A stretch of 64,000 nucleotides of DNA from Sphingomonas panacisoli. Its GTDB lineage: Bacteria; Pseudomonadota; Alphaproteobacteria; Sphingomonadales; Sphingomonadaceae. The position numbers and the translations under genes are program-made. This document shows, in pieces, positions 16,103 through 25,508 of this stretch. The number at the start of each line of letters is the position of its first letter. Positions within the stretch are counted from its first letter, which is position 1. The notes beneath the pieces are model-generated. The model saw only the letters and a program-made list of their open reading frames with translations. It had not been told where the DNA came from and did no database searches. The stretch is from assembly GCF_007859635.1 (NCBI RefSeq), contig NZ_CP042306.1:2542001-2606000 (forward strand). Direction: 5' to 3'.

Positions 16103-16357
16103 ATGGCGAGGAAGAAGCGCTATCTGACCGCGACGATGGCCGATGGCTACGTCAAGACGATCGGCCCTACCACCGCTCCGCACACGCATTACTGGCGGAT
16201 CGTCGCCCATCTGAAGAGCGGCAAGACCGAGGTGTTCTGGGGGCACGCCAATTCGCTGAAGGAAGCGACCGGCAAGAAAGCGGCGACCGAAGAAGCGGCG
16301 AAGCAGCGCGGCTGGAAGAGCTTCGAGTTCGAAGTCGTCGAATTGACCGAAACCTGA
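16103..16357 (+). CDS. Conserved small basic protein of unknown function
   Basis: 84 residues. The start ATG 16103 is chosen because AGAGG (16093-16097) precedes it at 5 nt; ATGs at 16085 and 16091 are in frame alternatives. The protein is Lys-rich (MARKKRYLTATMADGYVK) with a core GKTEVFWGHANSLKEATGKK and no membrane segment. I do not recognise the family. It ends 12 nt before the convergent histidine-kinase gene. Confidence 0.6.
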   Translation: MARKKRYLTATMADGYVKTIGPTTAPHTHYWRIVAHLKSGKTEVFWGHANSLKEATGKKAATEEAAKQRGWKSFEFEVVELTET

Positions 16358-16369
16358 ATTCGACGCTTT

Positions 16370-17941
16370 CTACGTCTCAACGGCGCACGGTAATGTGAGG
16401 ACGAAACGGCTCCCGACCGCGCATTGCGTGTCGAGGTCGATGTCGCCGCCGCCGGCTCTGAGCAACGACGCAGAAATCGCGAGACCGAGTCCCGTTCCGC
16501 CGGTTGCCCGCTTCGTCGTGAAGAACGGTTCGAAGATACGGTCGGCCGTCGCCGGATCGATTCCTGATCCGTTGTCGGCCACCGACATGCGCACGCTGGC
16601 GTCGTCCGGGACGACGTCCAACGTCACGGACGTCGCGCCGGCCTGACGGGCGTTCTCGAGTAGCGCGGTCAGCACCGCTTCGATCGTGGCGCGCGGCGTG
16701 GACACGACCCGCACGGTCTCTGGAGCGGTCACGGACACTGCGAAGCCATCGCCGTTGAACGCATCGGCGACGGGTCGGATCGCCGCGAGCACATCCGCAG
16801 TTGTCGCGGGATCGGCGGTCGCCATGTCGGCGCGCGCCAGATCGAGCAGCCGCGTCACGAGTTGCGACAGGCGTGTGGCGTCGGCCTTGGCGTTGGCAAG
16901 GAACCGCGCCCGCTCGGCGGGATCCATGTCCTCGCCATGATCCTCGAGCAGTTCGATCGCCCCGGCGATCCCGGCCAGTGGCGTCTTGAATTCGTGACTG
17001 ACCGACGCGGCGAAATCGCGGAGATAATGCGAGCGGCGATCGATCGCGGCGGCCATCGTGCGGAAATTGTCGAACAATTGCCGGATCTCGATCGCGGCGG
17101 TCGCGGGGGTGTCGGGAACGCTGCCGGTCCCGGCCGCGACGTCGCGCGTCGCCTTGTCGAGCGCTTCGACCGGCCGCGCGATGCCGCGCGACAACAGGCC
17201 CGTCATCACGACCAACAGGCCGAAAATGACGACGATACCGAAGATGATCTTGCCGCGATCCTCGTACAGTCCGCGGAACAACGCGCGCGGCGAACGCGAC
17301 AACAGGATTGCGCCGACTACCTTGCCGTCGACCAGGATCGGCCGGACGTGGTGGATGCGCAGCGACGACGCGCGGCTGAGCCACTCGAACGCATAGACCT
17401 GCGCGTATCGCCCGTTTTCGCGCAACACGGTGCCGACACGGCCCTTCAGCGCCGCTGCTACTTCGGGAACCGCCGCGTAGCTGCCACCGGCCTCCGGTCC
17501 CAGGATAACGATCCCGTTGCGGTCGATCAGCTGGATCGATGCCAGCGTGGTGTTTTCGGTCGTGGCGATGATCGGCGCGACCCGTTCCGCGACGTCAATC
17601 GCGCCCGGATCGGGTGAGGCAGTGCGCGCCGTCGCAGGTGGCCGCTCCCCCAGCACCGGCGTCGTCCGCAGATCGATCGTCGATGCCTCGGGGCGAAAGT
17701 TCGGCATCACCTTTTGCGGCACCGCGCCGGGCCACATCGCCTGTGCCGTCGCCGCCAGCGCCGCGCCTTGGGCGATCAGTTCGGTCTCGGTCTGGCGGAC
17801 GAGCGTGTTCTCGTAGACCCGCAGAAACAGCGCGCCGAACCCCGGCAGCGCCGCGGTGAACAACAGGGTGCCGAACAGGATCGTGCGCAGCCGGAGCGCC
17901 GGCCAGTGCGCCTTGAGCCATGCTTTGGCGCGGCCGGTCAC
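16370..17941 (-). CDS. Sensor histidine kinase (two transmembrane helices, HAMP, HisKA, HATPase)
   Basis: 523 residues from GTG 17941, which overlaps the regulator stop (GTGA). TM1 (LRTILFGTLLFTAALPGFGA) lies near residues 17-38, an extracytoplasmic sensor region spans roughly 40-225, and TM2 (IIFGIVVIFGLLVVMTG) near 235. A HAMP linker follows, then the phosphorylation site SVSHEFKTPLAG, an N box LLENARQAGA and ATPase boxes DNGSGIDP and GTGLGLAIS. It pairs with the adjacent OmpR-type regulator. The regulator and the DUF4173 gene upstream are translationally coupled to it, so all three form one operon. The signal is unknown. Confidence 0.92.
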   Translation of the reverse strand: MTGRAKAWLKAHWPALRLRTILFGTLLFTAALPGFGALFLRVYENTLVRQTETELIAQGAALAATAQAMWPGAVPQKVMPNFRPEASTIDLRTTPVLGERPPATARTASPDPGAIDVAERVAPIIATTENTTLASIQLIDRNGIVILGPEAGGSYAAVPEVAAALKGRVGTVLRENGRYAQVYAFEWLSRASSLRIHHVRPILVDGKVVGAILLSRSPRALFRGLYEDRGKIIFGIVVIFGLLVVMTGLLSRGIARPVEALDKATRDVAAGTGSVPDTPATAAIEIRQLFDNFRTMAAAIDRRSHYLRDFAASVSHEFKTPLAGIAGAIELLEDHGEDMDPAERARFLANAKADATRLSQLVTRLLDLARADMATADPATTADVLAAIRPVADAFNGDGFAVSVTAPETVRVVSTPRATIEAVLTALLENARQAGATSVTLDVVPDDASVRMSVADNGSGIDPATADRIFEPFFTTKRATGGTGLGLAISASLLRAGGGDIDLDTQCAVGSRFVLTLPCAVET

Positions 17942-18651
17942 GCCCCGGCGCAGGCCCCGAGCCGATAGCCGACGCCCGCCCGCGTTTCGACGATGTCGCC
18001 CCCGCCCGCCGCGGCGAATTTGTTTCGCAAATTGCGGATATGGCTGTCGATCGTGCGGTCGGTCACCGCGAAACCCGGACCGTGCAGCCGATCGATGATC
18101 GCGTCGCGGCTGAACACGCGGGTCGGCATCGTCGCGAGCGTCTTCAGGATCGTGAACTCGGTCACCGTCAGCGGAACTTCCACGCCGTCCCACGCCGCAC
18201 GCCAGCCGTCGGCATCGAGGCTCAGCCGGCCGTGCGCGACCTGACCATTGGCCTCGATCGCCGGCGCCTTCGGACTCGCGCGCCGCAGGATCGCCATCGA
18301 CCGTGCCACCACCTCGCGTGGCGAAAAGGGCTTGGTCACGTAATCGTCGGCGCCGAGTTCGATTCCCAGCACGCGGTCGATCTCGTCGTCGCGCGACGAC
18401 AGGAACAGGATCGGCACGTCGCCCTCGGCGCGCAGCCGTCGGCAGGTCTCCAACCCGTCCATCCGCGGCATGTTGATGTCGAGCACGATAAGGTCGATCT
18501 TCTGCCGCGCCGCTGCCGCCAGCACCGCCTCGCCGTCATCCGCCTCGAGCGTGTCGAGCCCCGCCTTGGCGAACGCGAAGGCCAGCAATTGGCGGATGTG
18601 CGGATCGTCGTCGGCGATCAGGATCGTGCGCGGCATGGGACACATGATCAT
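17938..18651 (-). CDS. OmpR/PhoB-family response regulator
   Basis: 237 residues. The start is ATG 18651, which overlaps the stop of the upstream DUF4173 gene (ATGA) and has GAGG 7 nt before it; ATG 18636 (MPRTILIADDD) is an in-frame alternative. The receiver domain has DDDPH, phospho-acceptor LIVLDINMPRMDG, and a conserved Lys in YVTKPFSPRE. The winged-helix DNA-binding domain ends with TIDSHIRNLRNKF and ETRAGVGYRLG. It is the partner of the histidine kinase that follows in the operon. Target genes are not visible here. Confidence 0.93.
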   Translation of the reverse strand: MIMCPMPRTILIADDDPHIRQLLAFAFAKAGLDTLEADDGEAVLAAAARQKIDLIVLDINMPRMDGLETCRRLRAEGDVPILFLSSRDDEIDRVLGIELGADDYVTKPFSPREVVARSMAILRRASPKAPAIEANGQVAHGRLSLDADGWRAAWDGVEVPLTVTEFTILKTLATMPTRVFSRDAIIDRLHGPGFAVTDRTIDSHIRNLRNKFAAAGGGDIVETRAGVGYRLGACAGA

Positions 18652-20255
18652 CGCACGGCCTCGTTCGTCAATGGCGCCGATGCATTGGCGTCGCGCTGGG
18701 GTTCGGACGCGTCGGCGTCCGGCGCGGGCGCGGGGTCGGGGATCAGCGACCCGTCGCAGTTGCGCCCGTTCCGCCCAATGGTCGGCGGCGCGGGCAGCGG
18801 GCGGCCGCCGAGCATCGCCGCGATCTGAGCCATCCGGCGCTGGTTGCGCCACGTCCAACTATCGCCCTTCAGGCTATTACGCGTTGCTTCCAGCGTGCCA
18901 TGCCGCACCCAGGCCAGGCGCTGGGCAAAGTCAGGGCTTAACCCGGGTCGCTGCTCCATCTCGACCAAAGCCGTCAGCGCAGACGCGTTCAACTGGTTCA
19001 GGTAGCAGAGATCGAGCGCCTGCCCCGCCCCGCCCGCTTCCTTCGCATGGCGGACATTCCACGTCGCGGCGACCGATCCCAGATCGACGATCGTGCAGGC
19101 GAACAGGACGATGCCGGCGGCGGCGGCATTGGCGTTGATCAGCCAGGCGCTGCTCTTCCCGCGCAGCATGCGCCACACGATCAGGACCAGGCCGATCGCG
19201 ACCAGTCCCATCCACAGCAACGCCGCGATCCTCAGGACGGTCAGCGAGTATGCCGCGATATAGTCGGTCGTGCGCAGGATGCTCGACGCGACCAGAAACA
19301 CGTTCTGCGCGACCCATGCCACGACGAGCCGCCGGATTAGCGGGACCTTCGCAGTCTCGGACCCGGGACGCAGGGCGACCAGGACGAACAATCCTGCCAA
19401 TAGCGCCGTCGCGATCAGCGGGTAGGCGCCCTGATGCGCATAGCTCGCCAGCGTCACGCCCTTCGGCAGCGGCGCGCCACTCCATAGAAAGGCGATGTCC
19501 AGGCCGTTCTCGATCGCGAACAAAGCGTTGAAGGTGATCAGCGCCAGCGTCACCGATCCCGTCGATACCCCGGGAAGCGCGACGTCGAGCTCGGGCCGCG
19601 CTTCGTCGGGAAACGGCAGGTGCAATCGACGCGGACGCAAGGTCGACCATGCGAACGTGAAGATCAGTCCCCAGAACAGGAAGCGGAAGACGCTCTCGGC
19701 ATCGATATTCGGCGCGCCGATCGACGACAGCGCCTCGCCGATCAGCGGATTGGCATTCGCGAACAGGCCCAGGAAAACCATCCCGCCGATCAACGGCAGC
19801 GGCAGCAGCGGCAACCAGCCGCGCATCTTCAACCCCCGCCCCCGGCGTTTGCCCAGCCGGATCAATCGAAAGAGGTCGCGCCATGGCCCGATCAGGCTGA
19901 CGATCGCGAACAGAACCAGCCGGACCGCCCATCGCCCGACATGGTCGAAGGTCACCATGCGCGGCAACAGCACGGCGACCGCGAGCGTCGCGCCGAACAT
20001 CAGCAATGCCAGCAGGCCGGGGCTGTCGATCATCACCAGACCGAGCGTCAGCGCGATCGCGCCCGCCACCAGCGCACCGCCCCGCCGCCATGCCGCGGGC
20101 GTCAGCAGCAACGTCACGCTCGCCCAGGCAAAGGCGAACATGCCGAGCGTCGATCCCACGCCGTCCGCCAGCCAGAACAGCAGGTCGCCCAGCACGACGA
20201 GCGCGAGCGCCGCCGCCACTTTGACCAGAAAACTCGAAAACACACGCCACCGCAT
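18648..20255 (-). CDS. DUF4173/DUF4153-like multispanning membrane protein
   Basis: 535 residues, starting at ATG 20255 (MRWRVFSSFLVKVAAAL), with GGGAGAA 9 nt upstream. About ten to twelve hydrophobic helices are seen. Conserved stretches such as FDHVGRWAVRL, LWSGAPLPKGVTLASYAHQG, and AYSLTVLRIAALLWM match the DUF4173 membrane family as I recall it. The C-terminal soluble tail is Pro/Ala/Asp-rich. The gene begins a three-gene operon with an OmpR-type regulator and histidine kinase, so it may be a signal input or output component. Its biochemical role is unknown. Confidence 0.78.
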   Translation of the reverse strand: MRWRVFSSFLVKVAAALALVVLGDLLFWLADGVGSTLGMFAFAWASVTLLLTPAAWRRGGALVAGAIALTLGLVMIDSPGLLALLMFGATLAVAVLLPRMVTFDHVGRWAVRLVLFAIVSLIGPWRDLFRLIRLGKRRGRGLKMRGWLPLLPLPLIGGMVFLGLFANANPLIGEALSSIGAPNIDAESVFRFLFWGLIFTFAWSTLRPRRLHLPFPDEARPELDVALPGVSTGSVTLALITFNALFAIENGLDIAFLWSGAPLPKGVTLASYAHQGAYPLIATALLAGLFVLVALRPGSETAKVPLIRRLVVAWVAQNVFLVASSILRTTDYIAAYSLTVLRIAALLWMGLVAIGLVLIVWRMLRGKSSAWLINANAAAAGIVLFACTIVDLGSVAATWNVRHAKEAGGAGQALDLCYLNQLNASALTALVEMEQRPGLSPDFAQRLAWVRHGTLEATRNSLKGDSWTWRNQRRMAQIAAMLGGRPLPAPPTIGRNGRNCDGSLIPDPAPAPDADASEPQRDANASAPLTNEAVR

Positions 20256-20398
20256 CGCGGATTCTCCCGATTGAACGGCGCCGCTTGTCGGCGAAGTATG
20301 TCGAGGGCGTACGATCGAGCCGGCCGGGAACCGGCATTCATCCGATGCAGATTCGGTGCAGGACATCGGCGGGCATCGATGCGATAGGGCGCAGCCGC

Positions 20399-22468
20399 AT
20401 GCTCAAATTCTCGCCCCGCCCCTTTCCTGTCGCCATAGGACTCGTCCTGCTCGCATTGATCAGGAGTGCGATCTGGCTGGCGCTGACGTTGGGCTGGTTC
20501 TCGCCCCCGAAGACCAAGTTCGGCTGGCAGGCGACGATGACCAACGTCGCCGGCGACGGCGCGAAAGGTCGTCTGGACGGCGCGCAGAACCGGGCGCGGT
20601 TCGGCGATCCTTTCGCGGTGGTGATGGACGCGAACGGCGCGCTCTACGTCGCCGACGCGGACCGCATCCGGAAGGTCGATCCGGACGGCAACGTCACTAC
20701 CTTGCCGGGGGCGTTCGACACCCCGTCCGGGCTCGCGCTCGATCGAGCCGGCAATCTCTTCGTCGCGGATACCGGCGCGAACGCCATTCGCAGAATCACT
20801 CCGGCAGGCGACGTGACGACGATCGCGGGAGACGGGACGGCGGGCTATCGCGACGGACCGGCGGCGCAGGCGCGTTTCAACGGCCCGATCGGGGTTGCCG
20901 CAGACGACAAAGGCAACGTCTATGTCGCCGATACGTACAACGATCGCATCCGCGTGATCGCCGCCGATGGACAGGTGCGGACGTTGGCCGGCGGTGAAGC
21001 CCCCGGTTTCGCGGACGGCCGGGGTAGCGGCGCGGCGTTCGACACGCCCACCGGCCTCACGCTCGATCCGCACGGCCAATTGCTCGTCGCCGACAGCGGC
21101 AACGACGCGATCCGCAAAGTCTTGCCCGACGGCCGCGTGACGACGCTGGCACGGACCGAAGCGACCGACGGTGGCGGCCTGCTGCAGGGCGCGGTCGGCC
21201 TCGCCGCCACGTGGGACGGCTACGTCTACGTCGCGTCCTATCGGCGCGGGCGCATCGTCGAAATGTCTCCCGCGGGCGAGCTTCGCATCTTGGCAGGGCC
21301 GGGATCGACGATCGACGGCAATGCCGCGTTGCCGTTGCTCGGCCCCGCCGGGCTTACGGTCGATCGGGCGGGTGCGCTCTACGTCGCGGACGCCTCCGCC
21401 TATGCGATCCGCAAGCTGACCCCGCGGGGCCGCGATCCCGGTCCGCCCCCGGCAATCCCTCAACCCGCGCCGCCGTCGCTGGTCGCTGCATCCGTCGTGC
21501 CGTGGCCGGTCGGCCCGCAGCTCGCCTGGCACGAGGTCGTCGGCGACATGGGCGAGGTGCGCGGCAATTATGACGGCGAAAGCCGCGATCACCTCCATGC
21601 CGGGCTCGATATCAGCGCTCCGGTCGGCGCGACCGTCTTTGCATCGGCGGACGAGAACGTGCGCGATCCGATGCCCAATTGGGACGTCGAGGGGCTGAGC
21701 GAAGGCCTGCGGATCGACGAGCTGACCTATATCCACATGCGCGTCGGACGGACCGCGTCGGGCGATCCGCTCGACCCGTCACGCTTTCAGATCGTCCGCG
21801 ATGCGGAGGGTCATGTCGTCAGGGTGCGCGTGAAGCGCGGCACGCATTTCCGAGTCGGCGATGCGCTCGGCACGATCAACCGCATGGCGCATGTCCATCT
21901 CGAACTCGGCCCGCCGCGCGGCAAGATCAACGCGCTGTTTCTCAAATTCCCGGGGTTCGGCGACCATGTCGCGCCGCATATCGACGACGTCTATTTGATC
22001 GATGCGGCGGGTCAGCGCCTGGCCGACAAGCAGAACGGACGGCTGGTCGTCGCTGCGAATGCGGGGTCGCTCGGCATCGTCGTCGAAGCATGGGATCAGG
22101 TCGACGACAACGCCGCGCGCCGGCGGCTCGGCCTGTATCGCGCGGGGTTCCAGATCCTCAAACCTGACGGCACGCCGGCGCCGGGCTTCGCGCAGCCGCG
22201 GGTCACGATCCAGTTCGATCGCATGCCGCTGGGCGCGAACGCCGCGAAGATCGCCTACGCCCCGGCGAGCGGCGATACGGTGCACAGCGACCAGCGAACC
22301 CGCATGCAATATGTCGTCACCAACATCGTCCGCGACGGACGGATCGAACCGGGCGGCTGGACCCCGGCGAGTCTGCCGCCCGGCGATTATATCGTGCGCA
22401 TCTACGCCGCCGATATAGCCGGCAACATCGCGTCGGCCGGTCGCGACCTGCCGATCACGATCCGCTAG
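20399..22468 (+). CDS. NHL-repeat protein fused to an M23-like peptidase domain
   Basis: 689 residues from ATG 20399 (MLKFSPRPFP; an in-frame ATG lies at 20345). An N-terminal hydrophobic segment (VAIGLVLLALIRSAIWLALT) is followed by six NHL beta-propeller repeats at about residues 50-355, each with a form of GLALD-GNLFVADTGANAIR. A Pro-rich linker leads to an M23-type fold with the metal-ligand motifs HAGLD (near residue 400) and HVHLE (near 497). A C-terminal beta domain follows. M23 enzymes usually cleave peptidoglycan cross-links; the propeller may hold a ligand or the cell wall. The 3' end overlaps the convergent GH97 gene by 4 nt. Confidence 0.75.
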   Translation: MLKFSPRPFPVAIGLVLLALIRSAIWLALTLGWFSPPKTKFGWQATMTNVAGDGAKGRLDGAQNRARFGDPFAVVMDANGALYVADADRIRKVDPDGNVTTLPGAFDTPSGLALDRAGNLFVADTGANAIRRITPAGDVTTIAGDGTAGYRDGPAAQARFNGPIGVAADDKGNVYVADTYNDRIRVIAADGQVRTLAGGEAPGFADGRGSGAAFDTPTGLTLDPHGQLLVADSGNDAIRKVLPDGRVTTLARTEATDGGGLLQGAVGLAATWDGYVYVASYRRGRIVEMSPAGELRILAGPGSTIDGNAALPLLGPAGLTVDRAGALYVADASAYAIRKLTPRGRDPGPPPAIPQPAPPSLVAASVVPWPVGPQLAWHEVVGDMGEVRGNYDGESRDHLHAGLDISAPVGATVFASADENVRDPMPNWDVEGLSEGLRIDELTYIHMRVGRTASGDPLDPSRFQIVRDAEGHVVRVRVKRGTHFRVGDALGTINRMAHVHLELGPPRGKINALFLKFPGFGDHVAPHIDDVYLIDAAGQRLADKQNGRLVVAANAGSLGIVVEAWDQVDDNAARRRLGLYRAGFQILKPDGTPAPGFAQPRVTIQFDRMPLGANAAKIAYAPASGDTVHSDQRTRMQYVVTNIVRDGRIEPGGWTPASLPPGDYIVRIYAADIAGNIASAGRDLPITIR

Positions 22469-24501
22469 CGCACCAGCCGGAACCGGATCGCGGTGCCGCC
22501 GCCGGGCGCGAGATCGAGCGTGAGCACGTCCTTGCTCGTCACCATTTTCTTCTCGATCGCGATCGATTGCGGATTGGTGCGATAGTCTGCGCCCGGACCG
22601 TCGCGGTAGATCTGCGCTTCGTATTTCGCGCCCGGCGCCAGGAACGAGAGCGGCTGGCGGAGCGAACGCGCGGTCTCGTCTGTGATCGCGCCCAGGAACC
22701 AGTCGCTCCCGCCGCGCTCCTTGCGCGCGACCACGACATAGTCGCCGATCTCCGCCTGCAGCGTCTTGGAAACGTCCCAGTCGGTGGGAACGTCGCGGAT
22801 GAACTGGAAGGCGGGCAGGTTCGCTTCGTACTTCTCCGGCAGGTCGGCGGCCATCTGGATCGGGGAATAGATCACGACATACTCGGCGAGCTGGGTCGCT
22901 AGTGTCGATTGGACGCGGCGCGTCACGTCGTCCTTGCCGTGCGCGAGGTCGAAAATGCCCGGCGTGAAGTCCATCGGCCCGCCGAGCAATCGCGTGAACG
23001 GCAGGATCGTCAGATGCTCGGGCGGGTTGGTCGGGTTGCCCCAGGCATTGTATTCCTGCCCCCGCGCGCCTTCGCGGCTGACCATGTTGGGCCAGGTCCG
23101 TCGCAGGCCGGTGTCCTTCACCGGCTCGTGCGCATCGACGACGATGCCGTATTTGGCGGCGGTCTCGGCGACGAGCAGGTTGTGGCGGACCATGAACTGG
23201 CCGGCGAACCACTGCCCGTTCCCGTCGCGGTCGAGGATGTCGCCCGAATGCTTGACGTAGCCGGTCTTGACCGCCGTTACGCCGTAGCGGCGGTAGAACG
23301 CCATCGCGTCGGCAAGCTGGTTCTCGTAATTGACCACACCGCCGCCGGTCTCGTTATGGCCGATCAGCTGGACGCCCTTCGACCGCGCATAAGCGGTGAT
23401 CGCGGCGATATCGAAATCGGGATAGGGCTTGGTGAAGCTGAACTTGTCGCCGTTCGCGATCCAGTCGCCGTCCCAACCCAGGTTCCACCCTTCGACCAGC
23501 ACGCCCTTGAACCCGTATTTGGCGGCGAAATCGATGTAGCGCTCGACATTGGCGGTGGTCGCGCCGTGGCGCATGCCGCTGCCCCACGTGGTCTTGTCGA
23601 GGTGCATTTCCCACCACACGCCGACATATTTGCCGGGGGTGAACCATGTGGCGATGTCGAGGATTTTATTCGGCTCGTTGAGGTTGAGTTCGATCCGGCT
23701 GTCCGCCAACGCGCCCGGCGTGTCGCCGATCAGCACGGTCCGCCACGGCGTCGTGAACGCGCCGGTCTTCTTCGCCAGCGTCCCGTCGGGCCAGGGCATT
23801 AGCCAAGCGGTGAGCGTCCCCTCGCCATTACCCTGCAAGAGCATCGACGGGAAATCGACCAGCGCGGCTTCGTGGAACGACAGGTACAGCCCATTGGCGC
23901 CCTTCAAGGTCAACGGCGTTTCGGCGAGCGTGATGCGCCGCGCGTCTGTCTGGGTGTAGAGATATTCGTCGCGTTCCTGGCCGAGCCCCTGATACCACCA
24001 GGCCTGATAAGCGCCGACCGTCCGGAATTGCGTGCGCTCCGCGGTCACCGCGACGTCCTGCCCGGCGGGGATCGCGCCGTAGCTGTAGCGGAATCCGAAC
24101 CCGTCATCGAACAGACGGAAGGTGACATCGACCGCCTTGTTGAATGCGGTGTCGCCGTTCAGGGTGACGGTCAGCTCCGTATGGTTGTCGCGGACGACGC
24201 GTTCCTCGCCCCAGGGCTGTTCCCAGGTCGTGTTCGAAGCCGAACGTTTCGCGTTGCCGATCGCGGCGAACCGCGCGGACGCCTCGCCCTTGAACGTCAG
24301 GCCGAGCTCGGACGGGGCCAGCACCACCACGCCCTTGCGCGTGACGGCGTAGAGCGCCTGGCCGTTGTCGACCCAGACGCACACTTCGATCACCTTGCCT
24401 GGCGACTGCGCGCATTCCCTGGCCGCGGCGGATGCGGACGCGGTCCATCCGAGCGCGGCGATCACGGCGAACAGGCGAAGAAACATGCGCAGGACTTTCA
24501 C
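22465..24501 (-). CDS. Glycoside hydrolase family 97 (alpha-glucosidase-like)
   Basis: 678 residues with a signal peptide (MKVLRMFLRLFAVIAALGWT, cut after SASA). The fold is that of GH97: an N-terminal beta-sandwich, then a TIM barrel with VLVEGWNLGWDGDWI near residue 330, the region VVDAHEPVKDTGLRRTWPNM near 448, and REGARGQEYNAWGN near 470, where acidic catalytic and calcium-binding residues lie. GH97 enzymes cleave alpha-glucosides (or alpha-galactosides). It closes the carbohydrate-utilisation operon with the cupin and halogenase genes; its start overlaps the cupin stop. The precise substrate (alpha-1,4 or alpha-1,6 glucan) cannot be told. Confidence 0.9.
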   Translation of the reverse strand: MKVLRMFLRLFAVIAALGWTASASAAARECAQSPGKVIEVCVWVDNGQALYAVTRKGVVVLAPSELGLTFKGEASARFAAIGNAKRSASNTTWEQPWGEERVVRDNHTELTVTLNGDTAFNKAVDVTFRLFDDGFGFRYSYGAIPAGQDVAVTAERTQFRTVGAYQAWWYQGLGQERDEYLYTQTDARRITLAETPLTLKGANGLYLSFHEAALVDFPSMLLQGNGEGTLTAWLMPWPDGTLAKKTGAFTTPWRTVLIGDTPGALADSRIELNLNEPNKILDIATWFTPGKYVGVWWEMHLDKTTWGSGMRHGATTANVERYIDFAAKYGFKGVLVEGWNLGWDGDWIANGDKFSFTKPYPDFDIAAITAYARSKGVQLIGHNETGGGVVNYENQLADAMAFYRRYGVTAVKTGYVKHSGDILDRDGNGQWFAGQFMVRHNLLVAETAAKYGIVVDAHEPVKDTGLRRTWPNMVSREGARGQEYNAWGNPTNPPEHLTILPFTRLLGGPMDFTPGIFDLAHGKDDVTRRVQSTLATQLAEYVVIYSPIQMAADLPEKYEANLPAFQFIRDVPTDWDVSKTLQAEIGDYVVVARKERGGSDWFLGAITDETARSLRQPLSFLAPGAKYEAQIYRDGPGADYRTNPQSIAIEKKMVTSKDVLTLDLAPGGGTAIRFRLVR

Positions 24502-25508
24502 TGGGGAGGTTTGGCGAGTTGCTGGCGGAGCGCGGCGCGGCGGGCGGGCGTCATCGCGCCGAGCGCGCCGCGCAGCGCGTAAGGCAGGTGGGACACGACA
24601 TCGCCGCGCTCGTCGAACACATAAGCGGCGATCATCTCACGCCAGTAATCGCGTTGATGCGGCGGGAGGTCGCGGAAGGCCAGGATCGCGGTTAGGAACG
24701 CGTCGTTGGGCTCGTCGCTGCCGCCCCACCAATAATTGACCATCGCGTTATGGGGGTCGAGCGAGGTGACGTGATGCCACCAATAGCGCGGCATGAAGAG
24801 CGCATCGCCGGGTTCGAGAAACGCCACGCGCGCGGCGGCGATCGCGTCGCGATAACGCGGGAAGCGCGCAAAATCCGGCGCTTCGGGATCGACCAGCGAC
24901 AGCGGCGGCGGATTGTCGGGCGGGCCGACATAGAGATTGCTCACCTGCTCCGGCGGGAACAGCACGAAGCGGCGTCGCCCGGCGATCACGCACGCGAGGT
25001 TGTCGTCGCGGTCGTTGTGCGTGCGCGTATGCACCGCGCCGCCAAGCCACAGCCTTGGCGGGACGTCGGCCAGCACCGGCAGCGGGTTCTGCGCGACGAA
25101 ATCGGGCATCGCCTGGTCGAGCCGCAGCATCTGAATCGCGACGGTTGGGCCATCGTCCTGGCCGATCAGGCTTTCGATCCGGTCCAGCGTCGGCCCCAGC
25201 GGCGCGGTCCGTTTGGTGAAGGTGAACTCGCGCAGGTCGGGACCGTACGCGAACTGGCCGCGATGTCGCGCGGGCGCCTCCATCACCGGCACGGGCGCGC
25301 CGCGATCAAGGCGTTTGAAATAGGCGTTGAGCGTGGCCGGCGCTTGCATCCCCGCAGCAAGCGCGGGCCAGGTTGCGAACAGTCCCTTGATGATCGCCGG
25401 CTCGCCCGCCGCGACGATCTCGGCAAAGTCCGCCGCATCGCGCACCGCGACCGGGGGCAGCGCGTCGAGATCGGCGGGGCGCGAGGGCAACCGGACCGGC
25501 TCAACCAT
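24498..25508 (-). CDS. Cupin-like/JmjC-type Fe(II) oxygenase-like protein
   Basis: 336 residues in the cupin_8/JmjC superfamily of Fe(II) and 2-oxoglutarate-linked enzymes. The likely metal-binding motif THNDRDDNLACVIAGRRRF contains the HxD pair (H-N-D), and a second histidine sits in FMPRYWWHHVTSL. Earlier motifs include EPAIIKGLFATWPAL near residue 36. In related loci such genes lie beside tryptophan-halogenase-like genes, SapC-like genes and TonB receptors. It overlaps its neighbours on both sides (4 and 8 nt), so it is translated as part of the operon. The substrate, protein or small molecule, is unknown. Confidence 0.82.
   Translation of the reverse strand: MVEPVRLPSRPADLDALPPVAVRDAADFAEIVAAGEPAIIKGLFATWPALAAGMQAPATLNAYFKRLDRGAPVPVMEAPARHRGQFAYGPDLREFTFTKRTAPLGPTLDRIESLIGQDDGPTVAIQMLRLDQAMPDFVAQNPLPVLADVPPRLWLGGAVHTRTHNDRDDNLACVIAGRRRFVLFPPEQVSNLYVGPPDNPPPLSLVDPEAPDFARFPRYRDAIAAARVAFLEPGDALFMPRYWWHHVTSLDPHNAMVNYWWGGSDEPNDAFLTAILAFRDLPPHQRDYWREMIAAYVFDERGDVVSHLPYALRGALGAMTPARRAALRQQLAKPPQ

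Noticed and set aside
16370..18193. A longer frame upstream of the histidine kinase GTG start
   Set aside because: It only re-reads the response-regulator gene in another frame. GTG 17941 overlapping the regulator stop gives a kinase of normal length beginning just before TM1.
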